Made by a program: the position numbers and the translations under genes. Below are positions 7,954 to 15,119 of a stretch of 17,993 bases of DNA, piece by piece. Every line of letters starts with the position of its first letter. Positions within the stretch are counted from its first letter, which is position 1. This stretch comes from an uncultured Prevotellaceae bacterium (GTDB lineage Bacteria > Bacteroidota > Bacteroidia > Bacteroidales > Bacteroidaceae): contig CAMOSA010000026.1 of assembly GCA_946624335.1 (NCBI GenBank), positions 1-17,993 on the forward strand. The letters run 5' to 3'. The notes beneath the pieces were generated by a model. It was not told the DNA's origin and made no database searches. It saw only the letters and a program-made list of their open reading frames with translations.

Positions 7954-8925
7954 ATGAGTAAATTCAACCTGATAGCCCGCTTACAGCACTGGATGGATTC
8001 CGTGCCGGGCCAGACATTCATGAATTACGCCTACAGCTGGGGTGCCGCCGTCGTCATCCTCGGTACGCTCTTTAAGCTGACACATATCCCTGGTGCCAAC
8101 CTGATGCTGTTCATCGGCATGGGCACCGAGGTCTTCGTGTTCTTCATCTCCGGCTTCGACCGTCCCTTCGATGCCAAGGCCGACACCGAGTTGGCCGAAG
8201 AGTTTGTAAGCCTGGAAGAAGCCGAAGCCCTCAAGGCCGCAGCGGCAGCCGCCGCAGCAGCCAGTGCCGGACACGAAGGACAGCCCATTGTCGTCGGTGA
8301 CGGTCACGCTGTTGCCTCAGGCACAGGAGGCGGCACTGTCATCATCGGTGGCGGAGCGCCGGCCGGCGGAACCGTGGTCATCGGTGGCGGGACGCCCGTG
8401 GCGAATAGCGGTGAGGCACCCGAAGGCACCACCATCGTTGGAGGTGGCAGCGGTGTCATCAGCGGAGGCGTCATTGGCGGAGGCGGCCCAGGTCTGTCGG
8501 CAGAAGATGCCGCCAACCTCGCAGCAGCAGCACAGGCAGCAGCCAGCGTCGGAGCCACACTCGGCCAGGATGCCCAAGGCCTGCTCACCAACGCACAGGC
8601 TGCCAACGCACCAGAAGTCGAAGATGCCATCATCGCCTATGTCGACCAGTTGCAACAGCTCACCGACGTCCTCGGACGCGTTCGCGAACAGGCCAGCCGC
8701 ATGACACAGGACAGCGAGGAGATGGTCAACCTCAACCGTACACTCACCGGCATCAACACCATCTACGAGATGCAACTCAAGAGCATCAGCCAGCAGGTCG
8801 GCACGATTGACCAGATCAACGACCAGACCCGCAAGATGGCACGCCAGATCGAGGAACTCAATGCCGTGTATGCACGCATGATCGAGGCCCTCACCGTGAA
8901 TATGCCCAAGGCACCGCAGGTATAA
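7954..8925 (+). CDS. gldL: T9SS inner-membrane motor protein GldL/PorL
   Basis: GldL/PorL forms the pentameric inner-membrane stator-like ring that, with a GldM dimer, converts proton flow into motion for type IX secretion. In this 323-residue protein, two membrane helices lie at about 24-42 and 48-66. Glu59 in helix 2 (GMGTEVFVFF) fits the family's essential membrane glutamate, and Lys41 lies at the end of helix 1. The cytoplasmic part starts with an acidic helix (78-93), then an alanine run (95-103) and an unusual glycine-rich stretch (122-180) with repeated V-I-G-G-G units. A long coiled-coil-like helix follows (220-315). The opening MSKFNLIARLQHWMDS is family-typical. The 98-bp gap to gldK holds a hairpin; gldM starts 38 bp downstream. 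The low-complexity linker makes the protein longer than the roughly 215-residue Flavobacterium GldL, and close to PorL. Confidence 0.94.
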   Translation: MSKFNLIARLQHWMDSVPGQTFMNYAYSWGAAVVILGTLFKLTHIPGANLMLFIGMGTEVFVFFISGFDRPFDAKADTELAEEFVSLEEAEALKAAAAAAAAASAGHEGQPIVVGDGHAVASGTGGGTVIIGGGAPAGGTVVIGGGTPVANSGEAPEGTTIVGGGSGVISGGVIGGGGPGLSAEDAANLAAAAQAAASVGATLGQDAQGLLTNAQAANAPEVEDAIIAYVDQLQQLTDVLGRVREQASRMTQDSEEMVNLNRTLTGINTIYEMQLKSISQQVGTIDQINDQTRKMARQIEELNAVYARMIEALTVNMPKAPQV

Positions 8926-8957
8926 ATTGTAAATCGTAAATCGTCAAATTGTAAAGT
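8926..8957. repeat. Short imperfect tandem repeat in the gldL-gldM gap
   Basis: The 38-bp gap is almost wholly built of units resembling TTGTAAA, TCGTAAA, TCGTCAAA and TTGTAAA at a spacing of about 7-8 bp. No ribosome binding site is visible within it. Confidence 0.55.
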
Positions 8958-8963
8958 ACGATT

Positions 8964-10529
8964 ATGCCCGTTAAGAAAAGACCTGTCTCTCCTCGCCAGA
9001 AGATGATCAACCTGATGTACGTCGTCCTCATGGCCATGCTCGCGCTCAACGTGTCGAGCGACGTGCTCAATGGTTTCTCTCTGGTCGACAAGAGTCTACA
9101 GACGACGACCAAGAACGCCTCCGCCGTCAACGCCGGCATCTATAATGACTTCGAAGAGCAGATGAAAGCCAATCCTAAGAAAGTCAAGGAGTGGTATGAC
9201 AAAGCTCTTGTCGTACGCCAGATGTCCGACTCGCTCTTCAACTTCGCCGAGGAGCTTAAAGAACTGATCGTTAAGGAGAGCGATGGCAAGGATGGGGATG
9301 TCAGCGACATCAAGAACCGCGAAGATCTCGAAGCTGCCACCAGCGTCATGCTGGCACCAGGATCAGGCCGCGGCCGACAACTCTACCAGAAGATCAACAG
9401 CTACCGTGAGCGCATCGTCACGATGGTGACCGACTCGGCACAACGACGTATCATCTCCAGCAACCTATCGACCGAGGTCCCACAGAGCGTGCGCACCCTG
9501 GGCAAGAATTGGCAGGAATATATGTTCGAATCGATGCCTACGGCGGCGGCTGTCACCCTGCTCACCAAGCTGCAGAGCGACGTGCGCTATGCCGAGGGCG
9601 AGGTGCTGCACGGCCTGGCCTCTAACATCGGCGTCAAGGATATCCGCGTCAACGAGCTCAATGCCTACGTCATCCCGTCGTCGCAGACCGTCGTGCAGGG
9701 CGGCAAGTTCTCTGCACAGATCCTCATGGCGGCCGTCGACACCACCAACCGCCCCACGATCTACATCGGCGGACAGAAGATCAACAGCGACCGCGGCATC
9801 TACGAGACCGTCTGCTCACGCACCGGCGACTTCAACCTCGTAGGTTATATCGAGATGATGAATGCCCAGGGCGAGCTCGTCCGCCGCGACTTCCAGCAGA
9901 AATACACCGTCGTAGCACCCTCCGCCACCGTGTCCGCCGACCTGATGAACGTCCTCTACGCCGGCTACGACAACCCCATGTCGGTCTCCGTGCCCGGCGT
10001 CGCCGCCAACCAGCTCCAGGTGACCATGACTGGCGGCGGCCTCACGGCCAAGGGCGATGGCAAGTTCATCGCACGTCCCACTCAGGTTGGTGGCGAAGCA
10101 GTCATCACCGTGGCAGCGAAGACCGAAGGGCGCGTGCAGGAGATGGGCAAGTTTACCTTCCGCGTGCGTAAGCTGCCCGATCCGACAGCCTTCATCGCCT
10201 ACAGCGACGGACAGGGCGGCGAGAACCGATTCAAGGGCGGCAAGCTGCAGAAGCAAGTGCTCATGAACGTCGATGGGCTCGGCGCTGCCGTCGACGACGG
10301 ACTACTCAATATCCCCTTCCGCGTGCAAGGCTTCGAGACCGTATTCTACGACAACATGGGCAACGCCATACCCGAGGTCTCCAACTCCGCATCCTTCACC
10401 GACCGCCAGCGCAATATGTTCCGAAGCCTCGGACGAGGCAAACGATTCTTCATCACACGCATTCGGGCCATCGGGCCGGATGGCGTCGAACGAACACTCG
10501 ACGGGGCCATGGACGTGACGGTGAATTAA
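8964..10529 (+). CDS. gldM: T9SS motor protein GldM/PorM
   Basis: GldM/PorM is the partner of GldL. One N-terminal helix passes through the GldL ring and a long periplasmic dimer of four domains transmits force to the GldK/GldN ring. The 521-residue protein has the hallmark N-terminus SPRQKMINLMYVVLMAMLAL (9-28), with a single membrane helix at about 15-33 followed by NVSSDVLNGF. From known GldM/PorM structures, D1 would be a mainly helical domain at about 36-220, followed by three beta-rich domains: D2 to about 320, D3 to about 400 and D4 to the end. The length closely matches PorM (about 516). It is downstream of gldL and upstream of gldN, separated from gldN by a 105-bp heptamer array. No anomaly was seen in the protein. 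Confidence 0.96.
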   Translation: MPVKKRPVSPRQKMINLMYVVLMAMLALNVSSDVLNGFSLVDKSLQTTTKNASAVNAGIYNDFEEQMKANPKKVKEWYDKALVVRQMSDSLFNFAEELKELIVKESDGKDGDVSDIKNREDLEAATSVMLAPGSGRGRQLYQKINSYRERIVTMVTDSAQRRIISSNLSTEVPQSVRTLGKNWQEYMFESMPTAAAVTLLTKLQSDVRYAEGEVLHGLASNIGVKDIRVNELNAYVIPSSQTVVQGGKFSAQILMAAVDTTNRPTIYIGGQKINSDRGIYETVCSRTGDFNLVGYIEMMNAQGELVRRDFQQKYTVVAPSATVSADLMNVLYAGYDNPMSVSVPGVAANQLQVTMTGGGLTAKGDGKFIARPTQVGGEAVITVAAKTEGRVQEMGKFTFRVRKLPDPTAFIAYSDGQGGENRFKGGKLQKQVLMNVDGLGAAVDDGLLNIPFRVQGFETVFYDNMGNAIPEVSNSASFTDRQRNMFRSLGRGKRFFITRIRAIGPDGVERTLDGAMDVTVN

Positions 10530-10534
10530 TGAAT

Positions 10535-10639
10535 AATGGACAATGGTCAATGGTCAATGGACAATGGACAATGGTCAATGGACAATGGACAATGGACAAT
10601 GGACAATTGACAATGAATAATTGATAATTGATAATTGGA
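10535..10639. repeat. Fifteen tandem heptamers between gldM and gldN
   Basis: The gap is a strictly 7-bp periodic array of 15 units. Ten are AATGGAC or AATGGTC, followed by AATTGAC, AATGAAT, AATTGAT twice and AATTGGA. It fills nearly the whole 120-bp spacer, ends 10 bp before the gldN ATG, and has no frame continuous with either gene. Such arrays commonly change length by slippage; an effect on gldN translation is inference. Confidence 0.85.
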
Positions 10640-10649
10640 AGATTAAGAC

Positions 10650-11735
10650 ATGAAAAGAATCTGTATATTGTTGACAGTGCTCACGTGCGCCATAGGGCTG
10701 AGTGCACAGCCGGCTAAGCGCCGTACGGTGACAGCGACCAAGAGCAACTCTTCGACGCAGAAGAAGGCGGCCGAGAAGAAAGCCGACCGCGCAGCACTGA
10801 TGTTCCCCACCTCAGCCGAGATGCCTGAGGACGTCGTGTGGCGACGCGATATCTACCGGCAGCTCGACCTGCTCAAGGACGCCAACGCACCACTCTACTA
10901 CCCTGTGGAACCGCGCGGCAAGGAGCAGAACCTATTCACGTACCTCTTCCGCCTGTGGCTCTCGGGACGCATCAACGTCTATCAGTACAAGATTGACGGC
11001 AACGAGAGCTTCGATGCCAAGGACAAGGCCGACCCCAAGGAGCTCCTCAACCGCTTCTCCATCTACTACGAGGAGAACGACGGAAAAGTCACCGTGCACG
11101 AGAGCGATATACCCTCTGCACAGGTCACACGCTACTATATGAAGGAGAGCAGCTACTTCGACCAGCGCTCCGCCACCTATAAGACGCGCGTCACAGCCCT
11201 CTGCCCTGTACTGATGGAGAGCAGCGAGTTCGAGTCCATCGACGGCGAAGCGACAGGATCCACGCCCAAGCCACTCTTCTGGGTGCGCTATGATGACGTG
11301 GCACCCTACCTGTCGCGTATGCCCATCATGGCCTCCAACCTCAACAACGTCACCAACATGACCGTCGATGACTACTTCACGATGACTCGCTACGACGGCA
11401 AGATCTATAAGACCAACAACCTGCAAGGTCGTGTGCTGCCCAACGACAGCACGCGCGTCAAGGAACAGAAACGCATCGAGCAACAGCTGAAAGACTTCGA
11501 GGAGAACATCTGGCACTACGAGGCACCCAAAGACTCGCTCGACAGCATCGCAGCCGCCAAGGACGACGCCGACAGCAAGCGTGTCAAGGCCAAACGCGAG
11601 ACACGAGCCGCCGAAAGCAAGGAGAGCACGAAGACCGAGAAGAAGAGCACCTCGCGCCGCAGATCATCAGCGGCAGCGAAAGCGCCCAAGAGCAGCTCTG
11701 CACCACGCGTCTCCGCACGACGCCAGCGCAGATAG
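10650..11735 (+). CDS. gldN: T9SS periplasmic ring protein GldN/PorN
   Basis: GldN/PorN is the periplasmic partner of GldK in the T9SS ring and contacts the tip of GldM. The 361-residue protein has a signal peptide ending near residue 19 (GLSAQ). A short basic low-complexity linker (20-45) precedes the conserved core at about 50-285, which includes EDVVWRRDIYRQLDLL, NAPLYYPVEP, LFWVRYDDVAPYLSRMP, TVDDYFTMTRYDGKIYKTNN and EENIWHYE. The C-terminal about 70 residues are highly basic and low in complexity (K, R, S, A rich, ending SARRQRR), a tail also seen in other Bacteroidales PorN proteins. The length fits PorN (about 360). It follows gldM after the heptamer array; a beta-barrel gene follows 68 bp later. 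Confidence 0.94.
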   Translation: MKRICILLTVLTCAIGLSAQPAKRRTVTATKSNSSTQKKAAEKKADRAALMFPTSAEMPEDVVWRRDIYRQLDLLKDANAPLYYPVEPRGKEQNLFTYLFRLWLSGRINVYQYKIDGNESFDAKDKADPKELLNRFSIYYEENDGKVTVHESDIPSAQVTRYYMKESSYFDQRSATYKTRVTALCPVLMESSEFESIDGEATGSTPKPLFWVRYDDVAPYLSRMPIMASNLNNVTNMTVDDYFTMTRYDGKIYKTNNLQGRVLPNDSTRVKEQKRIEQQLKDFEENIWHYEAPKDSLDSIAAAKDDADSKRVKAKRETRAAESKESTKTEKKSTSRRRSSAAAKAPKSSSAPRVSARRQRR

Positions 11736-11803
11736 AAGCCTGACACACCACACACAATAGAAATAATCCACACCATTTGTCACACTTTAGCCATTTATTG
11801 CCT

Positions 11804-12427
11804 ATGAAAAGAATCGCTACCCTACTCGTACTGCTGATCACACTGACGTCAGCAAGCTATGCCAAGGTCCGCTTTGGTGCGGAAGCCGGCGCCTACGTCT
11901 ACAAGATGAAATTCAATAAGAAGATAGCCTCCAGCGACAACCGCGCCGGATTCTTCATCGGCCCGAAGCTCAAGGGCACCCTGCCCCTCGGTTTCGGCGT
12001 GGATGGCGCCCTGCTCTATTCGCAACGCTCCGCCGAGATCGACACCGAGACCGACGACCACACCAAGACCCTCAACTACCTCACGGTGCCCGTCAACGTG
12101 CGATGGCAGCTCGGCTCCGACCGCTTCGCGCCCTACATCGCCACAGGCCCACAGTGGGACTACCTGATGGGCAACTCCACCTTCAAGACCACCGACGGCC
12201 TCAAAGCCACCTTCGAGCACAGCATACTCAGCTGGAACATCGGCGTGGGACTGATGCTCCTCGATCATGTGCAGATCGGCTTCAGCTGGAATTTCCCCAT
12301 CACCAGCAGCGGTAAGCTCAACAAGTACGCCTTCGACGAACTCAAGGACGAGTTCACCGACGTCATCGACGGATCCACCAAGCTTAAGAACAAAGAGTGG
12401 ACCATCCGTGTCAACTACTACTTCTAA
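11804..12427 (+). CDS. Outer-membrane beta-barrel protein, PorT-like family
   Basis: This 207-residue exported protein has a signal peptide ending at about residue 20 (SASYA) and about eight alternating amphipathic strands ending in an aromatic-rich C-terminus (VNYYF), as in small outer-membrane beta-barrels (the PorT/OMP_b-brl type). Strand-like segments include VRFGAEAGAYVY, GFFIGPKLKGTL, GVDGALLYSQ, LNYLTVPVNVRWQL, FAPYIATGPQW and VQIGFSWNFP. The pattern of a self-annealing barrel with LTVPV and PYI.TGP motifs is typical for the family. The ATG at 11804 is preferred over an in-frame ATG nine codons upstream because it begins the signal peptide directly. It lies 68 bp after gldN on the same strand, so a T9SS-linked role is possible, but barrels of this family occur widely and true PorT is often elsewhere in the genome. 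Confidence 0.82.
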   Translation: MKRIATLLVLLITLTSASYAKVRFGAEAGAYVYKMKFNKKIASSDNRAGFFIGPKLKGTLPLGFGVDGALLYSQRSAEIDTETDDHTKTLNYLTVPVNVRWQLGSDRFAPYIATGPQWDYLMGNSTFKTTDGLKATFEHSILSWNIGVGLMLLDHVQIGFSWNFPITSSGKLNKYAFDELKDEFTDVIDGSTKLKNKEWTIRVNYYF

Positions 12428-12428
12428 A

Positions 12429-12460
12429 CATATTAACACGTTAACAAATTAACATATTAA
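12429..12460. repeat. Four octamers, minus-type orientation
   Basis: CATATTAA, CACGTTAA, CAAATTAA and CATATTAA follow directly after the beta-barrel stop codon. Their reverse complements (TTAATATG, TTAACGTG and so on) match units of the larger array at 12482-12577, so the two arrays can pair as an imperfect hairpin. Confidence 0.75.
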
Positions 12461-12481
12461 CTGATTCTCCCGCAAACACAT

Positions 12482-12577
12482 TAATCCGTTATTACGTCAT
12501 TACGTTAATCTGTCAATGTGTCAATCTGTTAATATGTTAATCTGTTAACGTGTTAATCTGTTAATCTGTTAATCTGA
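12482..12577. repeat. Twelve tandem octamers abutting the priA start codon
   Basis: Twelve consecutive 8-bp units (TAATCTGT and variants such as TAATATGT, TAACGTGT, CAATGTGT, CATTACGT) run without a break to 2 bp before the priA ATG. The last three are identical but for the final base. No Shine-Dalgarno sequence or TAnnTTTG promoter was seen here. With the inverted array at 12429-12460 it could form an RNA hairpin between the two genes. Confidence 0.85.
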
Positions 12578-12579
12578 TC

Positions 12580-14733
12580 ATGAGTTCCTTCGTTGACGTA
12601 GTGCTTCCCGTCCCCCTCCCGGGCCTCTTCACCTACGCCCTGCCCGCAGACCTGGCACCCCAGGCACAGGCAGGGTGCCGTGTCTCAGTGCCTTTTGGCA
12701 CCAAGAAGACCGTCATCGGTCTCATCGCACGTCTCCACGACACGGCACCCGTCGGCATCGATGTCAAGCCCGTGGCCGAGCTCCTCGACCAGTCTCCCGT
12801 CGTGCTGCCCGGGCAATATGCGCTCTGGCAGTGGATGGCCGACTACTACCTCTGCACCATCGGCGAAGTCTTCAAGGCCGCACTGCCGGGAAAGCTGAAG
12901 AACACGAGTAGACCCACCCACAGCAGACCCACCAACAGTAGACCCACCAACAGTAGACCCACCCCCAACCCCTCCCGTAAGGGAGGGGAGTCCTCTGGGC
13001 TGAATGAAGAATACATTGCGCAGCCTCTCCCCTCCCTTACGGGAGGGGTTGGGGGTGGGTCTGTTGGGGGTGGGTCTGTCGGGGATTGGTCTGCTGCTGG
13101 CTCTTCTTCTTTGCCCACCCTCTCCCCCGCTCAGTCCACAGCCCTGTCGCAGATTCAGGACAGCTGGCGACAACATCCCGTGTGCCTGCTGCACGGCGTC
13201 ACCTCCAGCGGCAAGACCGAGCTCTACATCCACCTCATCGCCGAGGCCATGGCACGGGGCGAGCAGGTGCTGTTCCTCCTGCCCGAGATCGTACTTACCA
13301 GCCAGCTCACCGACCGCCTGCGCGCCGTCTTCGGCCCGCGCCTCGGTGTCTACCACAGCAAGTTCAGCGACCGCCAGCGTGCCGACGTGTGGCAGCGTCA
13401 GCTCTCCACCACGCCCTATGACATCATCGTCGGCGTACGCTCCTCCGTCTTCCTGCCCTTCCAACGCCTCGGCCTCGTCATTGTCGACGAGGAGCACGAG
13501 GTCAACTTCAAGCAGCAGGACCCCGCGCCCCGCTACAATGCACGCAACGTCGCCATCGTCATGGCCGCCCGCTCCGGCGCCCGCACCCTCCTCGGCACAG
13601 CGACGCCCGCCCTCGAGAGCTATTACAACGCCCGCACAGGCAAATACGGTCTCGTCACCCTCGGCGAGCGCTACGGAGGCGTACGACTCCCCGCCATCGC
13701 CGTCATCGACATCAGCGAGCAACGGCGCAAGCGACTGATGAACGGCCTCCTATCGCAGCCCCTTGTCGACGCCATACACGAGGCCCTCGACAACGGCGAA
13801 CAAGTCATCCTCTTCCAAAACCGTCGAGGCTACGCGCCCCAGGTGCAATGCCACGTCTGCGGATGGGTGCCGCGATGTCCCCACTGCGACGTCGCACTGA
13901 CCCTCCACAAGCGCAGCGGGCGCATGACCTGCCACTACTGCGGCTACACCACCGACATACCAGCCCGCTGCCCGGCCTGCGAGACGCCAGACCTGCGTGG
14001 CCACGGCTTCGGCACCGAGCGCATCGAGGACGACATCGCACGCCTCTTCACCGATGCCCGCGTGGCACGTATGGACCTCGACACCACCCGCACCCGCACC
14101 GCCTACGAACAGATTATCGACGACTTCGCCGCCCATCGCACCGACATACTCGTCGGCACACAGATGGTCACGAAAGGTCTCGATTTCGAACAGGTCAGCG
14201 TCGTCGGCATCCTCTCGGCCGACACGATGCTCCACCAGCCCGACTTCCGCGCCTTCGAGCGTTCCTTCCAGATGATGTCACAGGTGGCAGGGCGTGCCGG
14301 CCGCCGTCAGCGGCGCGGACGTGTCTTCCTCCAGACGATGGACGCCCAGCTGCCCCTCATCCGTCAGATCGTCGACGGCGACTACGACGCGATGTATGTC
14401 AGCCAGATGCTCGAGCGGCGCGACTTCGGCTACCCGCCCTTCACCCGTTTCATCATCGTCTACCTCAAGCACCGCAGCGCTTCCACCGTCGATGCCCTCT
14501 CGCGGGAAGCCACGCTGCTGCTGCGCCAACATTTCGGCACACGCGTCCTCGGTCCCGACGAGCCCCCCGTGAGCCGCATACAGAGTCTTTACGTACGCCG
14601 CATCATCATCAAGCTCGAGCCCGCCATACCCCTGCCCCGTGCCCGACAGCTCCTCACCGATGTCCGCGCCACCCTCCTCGCCCAACGACTCTACTCCGCA
14701 GCACACATCTATTTCGATGTGGATCCATTATAG
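12580..14733 (+). CDS. priA: Primosomal protein N' (replication restart helicase PriA), with repeat-derived insert
   Basis: PriA is the 3'-5' helicase that recognises stalled forks and reloads the replisome. The 717-residue protein has the N-terminal 3'-end binding domain at about 1-100. Helicase motifs are Walker A GVTSSGKTE (206-214), DEEH (303-306) with an aromatic-rich loop to about 320, GTATPALES (339-347), VGTQMVTKGLDF (525-536) and QVAGRAGRR (568-576). Two zinc sites use four CxxC pairs at 424/427, 433/436, 451/454 and 464/467. The C-terminal domain runs to 717. Residues about 108-180 are low complexity (repeated SRPTN, then PSRKGGE, then PLPSLTGGVGGG) and come from tandem and palindromic DNA. 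They occupy the place of most of the winged-helix domain, of which only the first helix (YALWQWMADYYLCTIGEVFKAALP) is evident. The reading frame is intact, so the gene is probably functional but altered. Confidence 0.93.
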   Translation: MSSFVDVVLPVPLPGLFTYALPADLAPQAQAGCRVSVPFGTKKTVIGLIARLHDTAPVGIDVKPVAELLDQSPVVLPGQYALWQWMADYYLCTIGEVFKAALPGKLKNTSRPTHSRPTNSRPTNSRPTPNPSRKGGESSGLNEEYIAQPLPSLTGGVGGGSVGGGSVGDWSAAGSSSLPTLSPAQSTALSQIQDSWRQHPVCLLHGVTSSGKTELYIHLIAEAMARGEQVLFLLPEIVLTSQLTDRLRAVFGPRLGVYHSKFSDRQRADVWQRQLSTTPYDIIVGVRSSVFLPFQRLGLVIVDEEHEVNFKQQDPAPRYNARNVAIVMAARSGARTLLGTATPALESYYNARTGKYGLVTLGERYGGVRLPAIAVIDISEQRRKRLMNGLLSQPLVDAIHEALDNGEQVILFQNRRGYAPQVQCHVCGWVPRCPHCDVALTLHKRSGRMTCHYCGYTTDIPARCPACETPDLRGHGFGTERIEDDIARLFTDARVARMDLDTTRTRTAYEQIIDDFAAHRTDILVGTQMVTKGLDFEQVSVVGILSADTMLHQPDFRAFERSFQMMSQVAGRAGRRQRRGRVFLQTMDAQLPLIRQIVDGDYDAMYVSQMLERRDFGYPPFTRFIIVYLKHRSASTVDALSREATLLLRQHFGTRVLGPDEPPVSRIQSLYVRRIIIKLEPAIPLPRARQLLTDVRATLLAQRLYSAAHIYFDVDPL
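12907..12966 (+). repeat. Four tandem 15-bp units inside priA
   Basis: Units of 15 bp such as AGTAGACCCACCAAC repeat four times in frame and encode SRPTH, SRPTN, SRPTN and SRPTP. The last unit runs into the left arm of the 36-bp inverted repeat. Confidence 0.9.
12955..13062. repeat. Palindromic repeat element inside priA (36-bp perfect inverted repeat, 36-bp loop)
   Basis: The arm at 12955-12990 is the exact reverse complement of 13027-13062, with 36 bp between (12991-13026). Each arm also contains its own smaller palindrome (CCCCTCCC-4 nt-GGGAGGGG). Beyond the right arm, units resembling GTTGGGGGTGGGTCT echo the reverse complement of the left tandem units. The layout resembles a REP-like or MITE-like intergenic element of Bacteroidetes that has entered a coding region in frame. 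Confidence 0.85.
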
Positions 14734-14946
14734 ATATTACCCTTTCCACGCAATCGTTCATCAAAATACCGAATATGACCAACCACCGCCGCCCTTTCAG
14801 ATTGACGCCCTAATTTTGGGTGTATTTATGGGTGTATGGGTGTATGCAGATATGCTTTTTACGGTCAAACGGGCTTAGAAGTGGCGAAGTTCGGTGCAAA
14901 GTGGCGTTAATCGGTTGGCTGGGTGGCTGAGCTAAGTTACCTGGGT

Positions 14947-15101
14947 GTGTACGCGGATAGGCCTAAGGGTTTGGGCGAAAAGCCTTAGGGGTGTGAGCGA
15001 ATAGACATAGGGGTGTGAGCGAATAGACATAGGGGTGTACACGTATGGACGTTGGGGCGGGAACGTATGGACGTGTGCGGTTATGCGACGATAGGCGTTG
15101 G
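14947..15101. repeat. 22-bp degenerate tandem repeat array
   Basis: Six consecutive units of exactly 22 bp, plus a final 23-bp one, follow the pattern GTGTnnnCGnATnGnCnTnnGG. The units at 14991-15012 and 15013-15034 are identical; the others have diverged. There is no spacer between units, so it is a minisatellite rather than a CRISPR array. Confidence 0.8.
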
Positions 15102-15119
15102 AGCGAAAAAATGAAAATG

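Noticed and set aside
12685..13722. Long open frame on the minus strand through priA
   Set aside because: It lies antisense to the well-supported priA reading frame in GC-rich DNA. It shows no recognisable domain and is explained by codon bias.
14639..14878. 79-codon frame overlapping the end of priA
   Set aside because: Its first third is out of frame inside priA and the rest is GT-rich repeat sequence without protein-like character.
14947..15101. Possible CRISPR array
   Set aside because: The 22-bp units are directly adjacent with no spacers, and most have diverged along their whole length.
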